Below, piece after piece: positions 16,799 through 25,459 of a stretch of 64,000 nt of DNA. The stretch lies in contig DATHAQ010000037.1 in the NCBI GenBank assembly GCA_035296565.1, positions 62,001-126,000 of the forward strand. The letters run 5' to 3'. This DNA comes from JACCZR01 sp035296565. GTDB taxonomy: Bacteria; Actinomycetota; Thermoleophilia; Solirubrobacterales; Thermoleophilaceae. The notes below the pieces were generated by a model, which saw only the letters and a program-made list of their open reading frames with translations, ran no database searches and was not told the DNA's origin. The translations under genes and the position numbers were made by a program. Every line of letters starts with the position of its first letter. Within the stretch, counting starts at the first letter, position 1.

Positions 16799-19279
16799 GT
16801 GGACCTGCTTGCCGCCTGGCTGCTGTTCCCTCTCCTCATCGGCCTTATCTTTCTCGGGTGGGGGCTACTTGTGGAGCGCCTCTCAGGCAGAGACCTACCC
16901 GGGGTTCTGCTCCTGCCCGTGGGCCTTTCCGCGGTATTGGTGGTCTCACGTGTGCTCGTCTTCTCCGAGCTCACCGTCGACCTCGCACTGCCGCTGCTGG
17001 CCGCGGTGGCGGTCGCGGGGCTCCTCCTGTCGAGGACCCGCCTGCGCGAGCTGCGATTCGACCGGTGGGCAGCGCTCGCCGCCCTCGGGGTGGCGCTGGT
17101 GGTCGCCTCTCCAGCGATTCTCTCGGGCGACCCCACCTTCACCGGCTCGCTGGTCCTGGGCGACACGGCCCACCAGCTGACGCTGGCCGACCGCCTGGGC
17201 GAGGCGGGCACCCAGTCACAGCCGCCACCCAACTCCTCATACGAGCTGAGCGTGCGAAAGTACTTCGCCTCGGCCTATCCGATTGGTCCCCAGGCGACCC
17301 TCGGGCTGCTCGCACCGCTGGGTCTGCTCGATCTCGCGTGGCTGTACCTGCCGTTTCTGGCGATGCTGGTCGCGGCGAGCGCGCTCTCGCTCAACGGTCT
17401 GCTGGCGGGCGCGGTCGGGTCGCGATTGGGACGTGGCCTGATCACCTTCGTGGCCGCGCAGCCCGCCCTGGTGGTGGCTTTCGCCCTGCAGGGCTCGATC
17501 AAGGAGATGGCCGCGCTCGCCACAGTCACTGTCACGCTGGCCCTGGTCGTGCTGGTGGTGGTCGAGCGGTGGCCCGCGCGCGCCTTCGTCGGCCCGGCCC
17601 TGGCCGGCCTGGCGACGGTCGGCGCGCTGGGCCCACCGGGCGTGGCCTACGTCGGTCCGTTGCTGCTGATCGCCGCCGGCGCCTGGGCGGCGCGGCTGGG
17701 CAGGGTGCCGCTGAGGACCGCGCTCGTGGCCGCCGCGGCGGTCGTGGTGGCCACGGTGCTCCTGGCTCTTCCGCTGCTCAGCGGTGCCTCGACGGCGTTC
17801 AAGGCCAACGACAAGACCCTCTCCACCGGCAACGACCTCGGGAACCTGGCCCGTCCGCTGGACTTGCTGCAAGCTTCGGGCTCGTGGGTGACGGGTGACT
17901 ATCGCTATGAGCCCCCTCATCCGGTGATCGTCACCGCGGTCGCGGCCTTCGTATGTGCCGTCGGCGCTCTCGGCCTCGTCATGTCGGTGCGCCGCCGCGC
18001 GGCCGGTCCGCTGCTGGCCACCGGGACACTGCTTCCTATCAGCGCACTGCTGTTGCTCAGGGGCACCCCCTACGCCGACGCCAAGGTGCTGGTGCTGTTC
18101 TCGTCTGTGGTGCCGCTGCTCGCAATGTCGGCGGCCGTCTGGCTGTTCGGAGCCCGCGACCGGCGCCGCCACGTGCTAGGAGGAGCGCTGGCGCCGGCGG
18201 TGGCGGGTGCCGTCCTGGCGGGCAACGTGCTCGCCTATCACGAGACCCAGCCCGCGCCCTACGATCGCTACAAGGAGCAGATCTCGATCGCCAACCAGCT
18301 GAATCGGAAGGGCCCGGTGGTGTTCGCGGAGTACGACGAGTTCGCCAAGCACTTCATGCGCCGCTCCCAGGTGCTGAGCCAGCCGGAGTGGCCGTACGAA
18401 TTCCCGCTCGGCCCCCTCAACGTGCCGGGCGCTGCGGGCTACGTCAAGGAGAACCGCGACGGTCTACACCCGAGCTTCAAGAGCCCGCTCGACCCAGACA
18501 GCATCACACCGTCGAGCCTGCAGACGGCCACCTACCTCGTCATGCGCCGCTCGCCCACGACCTCACGCCCGCCGGCGAACTACCGCCTGGTGCGCGTCGG
18601 CCGCTACTACGAGGTCTGGAAGCGCGACAAGTCGCTCGTCGTGATCCGCCACCTGGCGCTGGGGAGCAGCGTCTTCGAGCCTGCCAGCAAGCCGGGGTGC
18701 AGCGGCGTGGAGGTGCTCGCGAGGGCGGCTACGAAGACCGGTGGACGCCTGGCTTGGGTGGAGCGCCGGCCCCCGCCGCTGTACGACCCCGAGTACGCCT
18801 CCTCGCACAACCAGGGCTTCGACTTCTCCGAGCGCGTGACCTACCCGCTCTACCCTCGCTCGGTGACGGTGGACGGAGGGGGCGCCGCCAAGGGCCGCGT
18901 GAGCGTGCCCAAGACCGGCCGCTACCAGGTGTGGATCATGGGCTCTTTCGGCCGCGAGACCGAGGTGCGCGTCGACGGCCGTCCAGCCGGCGCTGTCGCC
19001 TACGAGATTGCCAACTCAGGCGCCTACGTGGCTCTGGACCGGATCTGGCTGACCAAGGGAATCCACGAGATTGTGTTGGAGCGCAGCGGGGGCGATCTAC
19101 GGCCCGGCAACGCGGGCGGCTACATGTCGCACTTGCTGAACGTCGGGCCGGTGGTGCTCAGCCCCGTGGATGCCGGCCGGCGCGCGGTGCGCCTCACCGA
19201 CGCTCGCGACTACCGCGCGCTGTGCTCAAAGCAGCTGGACTGGCTCGAGGTCGTCCGCCCCCGCCAGGACAGGCCCTAG
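16799..19279 (+). CDS. large membrane protein with C-terminal sugar-binding-like domain
   Basis: 826 residues from a GTG start. Residues 1 to about 480 are a string of hydrophobic helices. The rest is soluble and probably outside the cell. The last 150 residues (KTGRYQVWIMGSFGRETEVR, then VALDRIWLTKGIHEIVLERS) read like a beta-sandwich carbohydrate-binding module of the kind at the end of actinobacterial GT-C enzymes. It is likely a glycosyltransferase acting at the outer face of the membrane, but no catalytic motif is clear. It converges on the ABC permease gene with a 4-base overlap. Confidence 0.6.
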   Translation: MDLLAAWLLFPLLIGLIFLGWGLLVERLSGRDLPGVLLLPVGLSAVLVVSRVLVFSELTVDLALPLLAAVAVAGLLLSRTRLRELRFDRWAALAALGVALVVASPAILSGDPTFTGSLVLGDTAHQLTLADRLGEAGTQSQPPPNSSYELSVRKYFASAYPIGPQATLGLLAPLGLLDLAWLYLPFLAMLVAASALSLNGLLAGAVGSRLGRGLITFVAAQPALVVAFALQGSIKEMAALATVTVTLALVVLVVVERWPARAFVGPALAGLATVGALGPPGVAYVGPLLLIAAGAWAARLGRVPLRTALVAAAAVVVATVLLALPLLSGASTAFKANDKTLSTGNDLGNLARPLDLLQASGSWVTGDYRYEPPHPVIVTAVAAFVCAVGALGLVMSVRRRAAGPLLATGTLLPISALLLLRGTPYADAKVLVLFSSVVPLLAMSAAVWLFGARDRRRHVLGGALAPAVAGAVLAGNVLAYHETQPAPYDRYKEQISIANQLNRKGPVVFAEYDEFAKHFMRRSQVLSQPEWPYEFPLGPLNVPGAAGYVKENRDGLHPSFKSPLDPDSITPSSLQTATYLVMRRSPTTSRPPANYRLVRVGRYYEVWKRDKSLVVIRHLALGSSVFEPASKPGCSGVEVLARAATKTGGRLAWVERRPPPLYDPEYASSHNQGFDFSERVTYPLYPRSVTVDGGGAAKGRVSVPKTGRYQVWIMGSFGRETEVRVDGRPAGAVAYEIANSGAYVALDRIWLTKGIHEIVLERSGGDLRPGNAGGYMSHLLNVGPVVLSPVDAGRRAVRLTDARDYRALCSKQLDWLEVVRPRQDRP

Positions 19280-20133
19280 AGCGCCTCGGCCACCCGCGGC
19301 GCGGTGCGGTTGAACACCCAGAAGCCGAGCACCGACAGGAAGAAGATGAGCGCCACGGGGATGAGCAGCCGCGCGCCGCCTCCGATGGCCTCCGACGCGC
19401 TCGTCAGCTCGGGACCGATCAGCAGGTAACGGGTCTCGGTGATGATGGTCGCCAGCGGGTTGGCCATGGCCAATCGGCCCGCCGTCTGGCTGAAGTTGTC
19501 GAGCACGAACTCGATCGGGAAGAAGACCGGCGTGGCGTAGAAGAGGCCCTGGGCGATCACGTCCCAGATGGGGCCGATGTCGCGCAGGGTCACGTAGAGC
19601 GCGGCGAGCAACATCCCCACGCCCGTGGCCAGCACCACCAGCAGCAGGATCGGGATCGGCAGCAGCAGCCAGCTCAGCCGCGGCTCGACGCCGGAAATCA
19701 CCACGAAGATGGCGACCACGATCAGGTTCAGCGCCAGGTTGAACGAGCTCGAGACGGCCACCGACAGCGGGACGACCATGCGCGGAAAGGAGACCTTGCG
19801 CACCAGCGACTCGCGGTCCACCACGCACGACACGCAGTCGCCCGTGACCTCGGCGAAGTAGGCGAACAGCACCACGCCGATGAGCAGGACCAGCGGATAG
19901 TTGGGCACCGCCTCGCCGATCTTCACGATCTGGCTGAAGACCAGGTAGAGGATCCCGAACAGCAGCAGCGGACGCAGCAGCGACCAGACATAGCCGAGCG
20001 CCGAGCCGAAGAATCGCAGCTTCCAGTCGGTCAGGGCCAGCGTCATGGTCAGGTTGAAGAAGCGGCGCCAGTCGCCGCTGAGCGCGGCGGGGCCGGGAAC
20101 GCGGCGAGCGGGTGCCTCGGCGTGCACGCTCAC
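19276..20133 (-). CDS. ABC-2 type polysaccharide export permease (Wzm-like)
   Basis: 285 residues with about six membrane helices. FFNLTMTLALTDWKLRFFGS and LGYVWSLLRPLLLFGILY at the N-terminus and ATPVFFPIEFV near residue 200 are typical of the O-antigen and teichoic-acid exporter permeases. The GTG start overlaps the stop of the ATPase gene (GTGA), so subunits are made in a coupled way. It forms the transmembrane channel that moves a finished lipid-linked glycan across the membrane. Confidence 0.9.
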   Translation of the reverse strand: MSVHAEAPARRVPGPAALSGDWRRFFNLTMTLALTDWKLRFFGSALGYVWSLLRPLLLFGILYLVFSQIVKIGEAVPNYPLVLLIGVVLFAYFAEVTGDCVSCVVDRESLVRKVSFPRMVVPLSVAVSSSFNLALNLIVVAIFVVISGVEPRLSWLLLPIPILLLVVLATGVGMLLAALYVTLRDIGPIWDVIAQGLFYATPVFFPIEFVLDNFSQTAGRLAMANPLATIITETRYLLIGPELTSASEAIGGGARLLIPVALIFFLSVLGFWVFNRTAPRVAEAL

Positions 20134-21368
20134 GAGCCGCTCCTCTCCACGCTCTCGGCGCGCGAGACCGAGAGCGAGTGCGGCAGGTCCACCATGCCGC
20201 CGGTGGCCTGCGCGCCGACCACCTCGAAGGAGGCGGCGTTCTCGCGGTGGTCCATCAGCCGCCGCTCCACTCCGGGGTGGCGCACCTCGGGAGAGATCTG
20301 GTACTCGCCGGCGGCGAGCACGCAGTCGAAGGCCACGTCGACGCGGACCGTGTCGCCGGCGCGATAGCTCCCCGACTCCGGCTGTTTGACCTCGGAGGCG
20401 ATCGCCAGCACCCCGCGGCCCTGCTCGTCGGTGACCATGAAGCCGAAGTTGGGGTTCTCGGCCTCGACGCGCAGCTCCACGTCCATGCGGATCCGCGCTG
20501 GTCGGCTGTGCTGGATGGCCGGGGCGCGGTCGCCGTTCTCGTCCTCGGTCCAGCAGTCGACGATCGCCGCCGAGCCGTCGCCCGCGTGCGCCACGGGACC
20601 CTCCGCACGCCCGTAGCGCGCCATGTTGACCTCCTCGTAGCGGCGCGAGACGTCGCGGGGATTGCCCACGGCGATCAGATCGCCGCCGTCGAGCAGCATC
20701 GCCCGGTCGCAGAAGCGCTGCACGGCGTTCATGTCGTGGGTGACCAGGAGGATCGTGCGGCCCTCGGAGCGGGCCTTCATCAGCGAGTCGAGGCACTTGC
20801 GCTGGAAAGCGCTGTCGCCGACCGCCAGCACCTCGTCGATCAGCAGCAGGTCGGCGTCGACGTGGACCATCACCGCGAAGGCCAGGCGCACCTGCATGCC
20901 CGAGGAGTAGTTCTTGAGCTTGAGCTCGGTGAAGCGCTCGAGCTCGGCGAACTCGATGATCGAGTCGTAGCGCTCGCGCGCCTGCGCCGGCGACAGCCCG
21001 AGCATCACGGCGTTGATGAGCACGTTGTCGCGCGCGGTGAGGTCGGGGTTGAAGCCGACCCCCAGCTCGATGAACGGCGCCACCCGCCCGCGGGCCCAGA
21101 TCTCGCCCGTGTCGGACCGGTAGATGCCGGCCACGCACTTCATGAGCGTGGTCTTGCCGCTGCCGTTGCGGCCGACGATCCCGAAGAACTCGCCCGCGCG
21201 GATGTCGATCGACACGGAGCTCAGTGCGTTGAGGGTCTCCTCCGAGCGAGTGCGGAACGGATGCAGCGCACGCTCCTTGAGCGTGTGCATCTGCTCGTGG
21301 GGAAGGCGGAACGCCTTGGAGACGTCCCGGACCGCCAACGCGACGCCTGACTCCGGAGGGGCGCTCAC
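20130..21368 (-). CDS. ABC exporter ATPase with C-terminal carbohydrate-binding-like domain (Wzt-like)
   Basis: 412 residues. Walker A GRNGSGKTT (66-74), signature YSSGM (154-158), Walker B LLLIDE (174-179) and switch His211. After the ATPase core (to about 245) comes a 165-residue C-terminal domain with FGFMVTDEQGRGVLAIAS and CVLAAGEYQISPEV. Such an extension in Wzt of E. coli O8/O9a binds the modified end of the glycan and is needed for export. It is transcribed with the permease and lies next to two glycosyltransferases on the other strand, one of which carries a methyltransferase domain. Confidence 0.9.
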   Translation of the reverse strand: MSAPPESGVALAVRDVSKAFRLPHEQMHTLKERALHPFRTRSEETLNALSSVSIDIRAGEFFGIVGRNGSGKTTLMKCVAGIYRSDTGEIWARGRVAPFIELGVGFNPDLTARDNVLINAVMLGLSPAQARERYDSIIEFAELERFTELKLKNYSSGMQVRLAFAVMVHVDADLLLIDEVLAVGDSAFQRKCLDSLMKARSEGRTILLVTHDMNAVQRFCDRAMLLDGGDLIAVGNPRDVSRRYEEVNMARYGRAEGPVAHAGDGSAAIVDCWTEDENGDRAPAIQHSRPARIRMDVELRVEAENPNFGFMVTDEQGRGVLAIASEVKQPESGSYRAGDTVRVDVAFDCVLAAGEYQISPEVRHPGVERRLMDHRENAASFEVVGAQATGGMVDLPHSLSVSRAESVERSGS

Positions 21369-21399
21369 AACGCGAGCGTAGAGAGAGACGAGCGATAGA

Positions 21400-22830
21400 T
21401 TGCCGATGCCGATGCAGGAGCCCCCGCAAACCGCCCCGGGCGGGCTGCCCCTGGGCGTGAACCTCGCGGGCTACCTCGACTCGGTCCTCGGAGTCGGGCA
21501 GGTGGCCCGGCAGGTACGCGACGCGCTCACCGCCGCCGGGGTCGCCGTCGCGCCGTTCACCGTCGTCGCCGACTCGGCGCCGCGCATCCGCGGCGGGGAG
21601 CCCAAGCGCGCCAGTGGGCGGTTGCACCCGGTGAACCTGGTCTGCGTCAACCCGGACGGCCTGGAGGGCGCCCACGACTCGTTGGGCGAGGACTTCTTCC
21701 GCGGACGCCACACGATCGGACTGTGGTGGTGGGAGGTCGACGCCTTCCCCGACGCCTTCCGCCGCGCCTTCGACCTCGTCGACGAGGTGTGGGCGGGGTC
21801 CCACCACGTGGCCGACGCGCTGGCGGCCGTCTCGCCGGTGCCGGTCGTGCGGATGCCCGTGCCCGTCGAGGCCGAGCCCTCCTCGGGCGCCGGCCGCGAG
21901 CAGCTGGGACTGCCCTCCGGGGGCCCCCTGTTCCTGTTCGCCTTCGACCACGGGGCCGGCTTCGAGCGCAAGAACCCGCTGGGCGCGATCGAGGGGTTCA
22001 CGCGCGCCTTCGGGCCCGACGCCGGCCCCCGTCTCGTCGTCAAGTGCATCGGGGCGCAGGAGCGTCCGGAGGCCCACCGCCGCCTCCTCGACGCTGCGGA
22101 CCCACACGACCACGTGCACGTGCTCGACACCTCGCTCTCGCCGCCCGACATGGCCGCGCTCTTCGAGGCCTGCGACGTCTACCTCTCGCTTCACCGCTCG
22201 GAGGGCTTCGGGCTGACGATCGCCGAGGCGATGCTCCGCGGCAAGCCGGTAGTGGCCACCGCCTACTCGGGTCCGCGCGACTGGCTGAGCGAGCGCAACT
22301 CCTTCGAGGTCGACTGGCGCGAGGTGCCGATCGGCCCCGGCAACGAGCCCTACCCGGCCGAGGGCACCTGGGCCGAGCCCGACCTCGACGACGCGGCCGC
22401 CCTGCTGCGCCGCGTGGTCAACGAGCCCGACGAGGCGCGCCGCCGGGCCGAGCGCGGCCGCGACGACGTGCAGGCCGCCTTCTCGGCCGAGGCCGCGGGC
22501 GGCGCGATGGCGGCCCGCCTGGCCCGCGTGGCCGGGCTTCCGCTGGGGGCCAATGGAGCCGGCTCGTCGCTGGACGTCGCCGAGGCGCTGCGCCGCGTGC
22601 GCGGCGAGCCGCCCGAGCCGGGCCCCGACGCCCCGCTGCGCCCGCTGCGCATGCCGCTGCGCCGGGCGCTGCTGCGCCTCAGCCGTCCCCAGGCCACCCA
22701 CCAGCGGCTGGTCGACGAGGAGCTGGTGCGCCTGGTGCAGACGCTCGACGAGCGGGTGGAGGGCCTCGCCAGGGGCCAGACGTCGTTGCGCGCCGAGCTC
22801 GAGGACATCAAGCGCCAGCTGGACCGGTGA
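21400..22830 (+). CDS. GT4-family glycosyltransferase, first of a tandem pair
   Basis: 476 residues, GT-B fold. The N-terminal GVNLAGYLDSVLGVGQVAR carries the acceptor loop. FERKNPLGAIEGF and the EX7E motif RSEGFGLTIAEAM mark the donor domain. The tail (about 420-476: RMPLRRALLRLSRP, then a charged helix to the end) is not part of the GT fold and resembles the linker of the next protein. ATG 21400 or 21406 could start it. Its TGA overlaps the GTG of the next gene. The two genes are paralogues, presumably acting in sequence on the glycan exported by the adjacent ABC transporter. Confidence 0.83.
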   Translation: MPMPMQEPPQTAPGGLPLGVNLAGYLDSVLGVGQVARQVRDALTAAGVAVAPFTVVADSAPRIRGGEPKRASGRLHPVNLVCVNPDGLEGAHDSLGEDFFRGRHTIGLWWWEVDAFPDAFRRAFDLVDEVWAGSHHVADALAAVSPVPVVRMPVPVEAEPSSGAGREQLGLPSGGPLFLFAFDHGAGFERKNPLGAIEGFTRAFGPDAGPRLVVKCIGAQERPEAHRRLLDAADPHDHVHVLDTSLSPPDMAALFEACDVYLSLHRSEGFGLTIAEAMLRGKPVVATAYSGPRDWLSERNSFEVDWREVPIGPGNEPYPAEGTWAEPDLDDAAALLRRVVNEPDEARRRAERGRDDVQAAFSAEAAGGAMAARLARVAGLPLGANGAGSSLDVAEALRRVRGEPPEPGPDAPLRPLRMPLRRALLRLSRPQATHQRLVDEELVRLVQTLDERVEGLARGQTSLRAELEDIKRQLDR

Positions 22831-24944
22831 ACGCCGACGACGGGCGCATCGGCGTCGACGTGGCGGGCTTCCTCCGGGGCGGTCTGGGGCTGGGGGAGGC
22901 CGCGCGGCGCTACGTGACCGCGCTCGAGGCCGCCGACGTGCCGGTGCGCACCACCACGGTGGACGTCTTCCTGCCCGAGGAGCAGCGGGACCGCCGCAAG
23001 CTGGCCGAGTTCCAGCACCTGGGCACCGACCACGACGTCCCCTTCAACCTCGTGTGCGTCAACGCCCCCGAGCTGCCGCGCTTCTACAGCGAGGTCGGCC
23101 CGGACTTCTTCGCCGGCAAGCGCACCATCGGCGTCTGGGCCTGGGAGGTCGACCGGGTGCCCAAGGACTGGTCCTGGGCCTTCGGGGTGGTCGACGAGAT
23201 CTGGACCTACTCGCGGTACGTGGTCGACGTCCTTCGGCCCGCCTCCAACGTCCCCGTGGCCCGCGTGCCGCTGCCGGTGATCGAGCCTCGGGTCCCCGGC
23301 CCGCCGCCCGAACTCGGTCTGCCCGACCGCTTCACCTTCCTGTTCCTGTTCGACTTCTACTCGACGGTCCAGCGCAAGAACCCGCTCGGGCTGATCGACG
23401 CCTTCCGCCGCGCCTTCCGGCCGGGCGAGGGCCCGCAGCTGGTGCTCAAGAGCTTCAACGGGGACCTCAAGCCCGAGCGCCTGGCGCAGGTGCTCGAAGC
23501 GGCGTCCGGGCACCCCGACATCCACGTCGTGGACCGCTACGTGACCGCCGCCGAGCGCGACGCGCTGGTGGCCGGCTGCGGCTGCTTCGTCTCCCTGCAC
23601 CGCGCCGAGGGCTTCGGGCTCGGCCTGGCCGAGGCGATGGCCCTCGGGCGCCCGGTGATCGCGACCGGCTACTCCGGCAACGTCGACTTCATGACCCCCG
23701 AGAACTCCTGGCTGGTGCGCAGCACGACGACCGAGGTGGGCCGCGAAGGCGAGAACTACCCGAGCGACGGCCACTGGGCCGAGCCCGACGCGGCCCACGC
23801 CGCCCAGCTCATGCGCCAGGTCTGGGAGAACCCCCAGGAGGCGCAGGAGCGGGCCGAGCGCGGGCGTCGCGACGTCCTCGAGCAGCTCTCCCCCGCCAAC
23901 GTGGGCGCGCTGGCGCGCGAGCGCCTCGAGCATCTCTCCATCGCCGCCGAGCCCCCGCGCGCCGAGCCCCCTCCGCCGCCTCCCGCCCACATCACCTGGG
24001 GCCCGCTGCGCCTGGCCCGCGGCAAGCTCGACTTCGACCCGCTCGCCGACGCCCAGAAGACGGGCGGCGCCAAGGGCGCGGCGCGCCAGGCCGCGCTGCG
24101 GGCCATGCGCCCCTACACCCACCACCAGGAGGAGCTCAACAAGGCGCTCGTGCAGGCGGTCAGCGACCTGGCCGAGCGCTTCGAGAGCCTGGTCTGGGAG
24201 TCGGGCCTCGGCGCTGACGGCCGTGCCCACGCGCGCCGGCTGATCGAGGCCGCTCGGGTGCGCCCGGCGCCCGACCATCCGCTGATCAGCCGCAGCGAGG
24301 ACGGCCAGCGCGTGCTGGCCTTCAGCGCCGATCCCGCGGAGGCCGACCCCCACGAGGCCTACCGGGGCTTCGAGGACGTCTTTCGCGGCGACGAGGAGCT
24401 CGTCCGCGTGCGACAGGAGCAGTATGCCGCGCTGTTCGAGGGGGCGGCCTGGGTGCTCGACATCGGCTGCGGGCGCGGCGAGTTCCTTGACCTCCTGCGC
24501 GATCGCGGCCAGGCCGCCCGCGGCGTGGACCTCGACGAGGCGATGGCGGCCGGCTGCCGCGCCAAGGGCCACGACGTCGAGCACGCCGATGCCCTGGCCT
24601 ACCTCGAGGACCTGGACGACGGGAGCCTGCCGGGGGCCTTCGCCGCTCAGGTGATCGAGCATCTGCCGGCGCCCGTCCTCAACGACTTCCTGCGGTTGCT
24701 CGCGGCCAAGCTGGAGCCGGGCGGCACCGCGGTGCTCGAGACGGTGAACCCCCACCTACCCTCCGCGCTGAAGGCGTTCTGGGTCGACCCGACTCACCAC
24801 CACCCGCTGTTCCCGGAGGTCACCCTCTCGCTGGCGCGCTTCGCCGGCTTTCGCGAGGGACGCGTCGTGTTCCCCGGCGGCAGCGGGGACTTCGAGTCCG
24901 ACCTCTACACGAGCCCGGACTACGCCGTCGTGCTGAGGCGCTGA
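22827..24944 (+). CDS. fusion of GT4 glycosyltransferase and SAM methyltransferase
   Basis: 705 residues. Residues 1 to about 375 are a GT-B glycosyltransferase (GVDVAGFLRGGLGLGEAAR, QRKNPLGLIDAFRRAF, EX7E motif RAEGFGLGLAEAM), a paralogue of the preceding gene. A linker of about 130 residues rich in charged helix follows. The last 190 residues are a class I methyltransferase with WVLDIGCGRGEFLDLL near 540 and QVIEHLPAPVL. A glycosyltransferase plus methyltransferase in one chain next to a Wzt with a C-terminal domain recalls chain-capping enzymes such as WbdD. The 3' end overlaps the convergent DUF6328 gene by 25 bases. Confidence 0.85.
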   Translation: MNADDGRIGVDVAGFLRGGLGLGEAARRYVTALEAADVPVRTTTVDVFLPEEQRDRRKLAEFQHLGTDHDVPFNLVCVNAPELPRFYSEVGPDFFAGKRTIGVWAWEVDRVPKDWSWAFGVVDEIWTYSRYVVDVLRPASNVPVARVPLPVIEPRVPGPPPELGLPDRFTFLFLFDFYSTVQRKNPLGLIDAFRRAFRPGEGPQLVLKSFNGDLKPERLAQVLEAASGHPDIHVVDRYVTAAERDALVAGCGCFVSLHRAEGFGLGLAEAMALGRPVIATGYSGNVDFMTPENSWLVRSTTTEVGREGENYPSDGHWAEPDAAHAAQLMRQVWENPQEAQERAERGRRDVLEQLSPANVGALARERLEHLSIAAEPPRAEPPPPPPAHITWGPLRLARGKLDFDPLADAQKTGGAKGAARQAALRAMRPYTHHQEELNKALVQAVSDLAERFESLVWESGLGADGRAHARRLIEAARVRPAPDHPLISRSEDGQRVLAFSADPAEADPHEAYRGFEDVFRGDEELVRVRQEQYAALFEGAAWVLDIGCGRGEFLDLLRDRGQAARGVDLDEAMAAGCRAKGHDVEHADALAYLEDLDDGSLPGAFAAQVIEHLPAPVLNDFLRLLAAKLEPGGTAVLETVNPHLPSALKAFWVDPTHHHPLFPEVTLSLARFAGFREGRVVFPGGSGDFESDLYTSPDYAVVLRR

Positions 24945-25408
24945 CGGCGCCGCCACAGCGGGATGATCAGCCAGACGCCGAGGAACACCAGCGCCACACC
25001 GGTGCTCGCGGCCACGGTCGCGCCCTCGCTGAATAGGAAGTCGGTGACCAGCACGATCGCGCCCACGATGGCCAGGGCGAGCACCCCGAGGCCGGCCAGC
25101 ATCAGCCGGTTGGCGCTGACGACCAGGAACTCCTTGTCCTGCTGGCGGAAGGCGAGCCGGTGGTGCACCGTCGGCGCGATGAGCAGAACCGTGGCCACCG
25201 CGGTGGCCAGCAGCGTGAAGAAGTAGAGGCCTTCGCCGAAACCGGAGACCCGCTCGAAGCCGTTGTTGAACGGGACCACGAGCAGGAACGCGAACAGCAC
25301 CTGCACTCCGGGCAGCGCGACGCGCAGCTCGGCGAGCAGCTCAGTGAGGTTGCGGTCCGTGCGCTCGTCGTGGGTCTCGGGGCGACCGGTCTCGGGGTGA
25401 GCCTCCAT
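24920..25408 (-). CDS. DUF6328-type membrane protein
   Basis: 162 residues. A hydrophilic, acidic N-terminus (ETHDERTDRNLTELLAELR) leads into four hydrophobic helices, with the conserved-looking VQVLFAFLLVVPFNNGFER and HRLAFRQQDKEFLV between them. This arrangement matches the DUF6328 family, common in actinobacteria and of unknown function. It is a single gene, divergent from the phosphatase at 25460, and its 3' end overlaps the glycosyltransferase-methyltransferase gene. Confidence 0.75.
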   Translation of the reverse strand: MEAHPETGRPETHDERTDRNLTELLAELRVALPGVQVLFAFLLVVPFNNGFERVSGFGEGLYFFTLLATAVATVLLIAPTVHHRLAFRQQDKEFLVVSANRLMLAGLGVLALAIVGAIVLVTDFLFSEGATVAASTGVALVFLGVWLIIPLWRRRQRLSTTA

Positions 25409-25459
25409 AGCGCAAACCTACTTTCCCGCTCCGCGCGAATTCAAAGGTACGGTGGGCGC

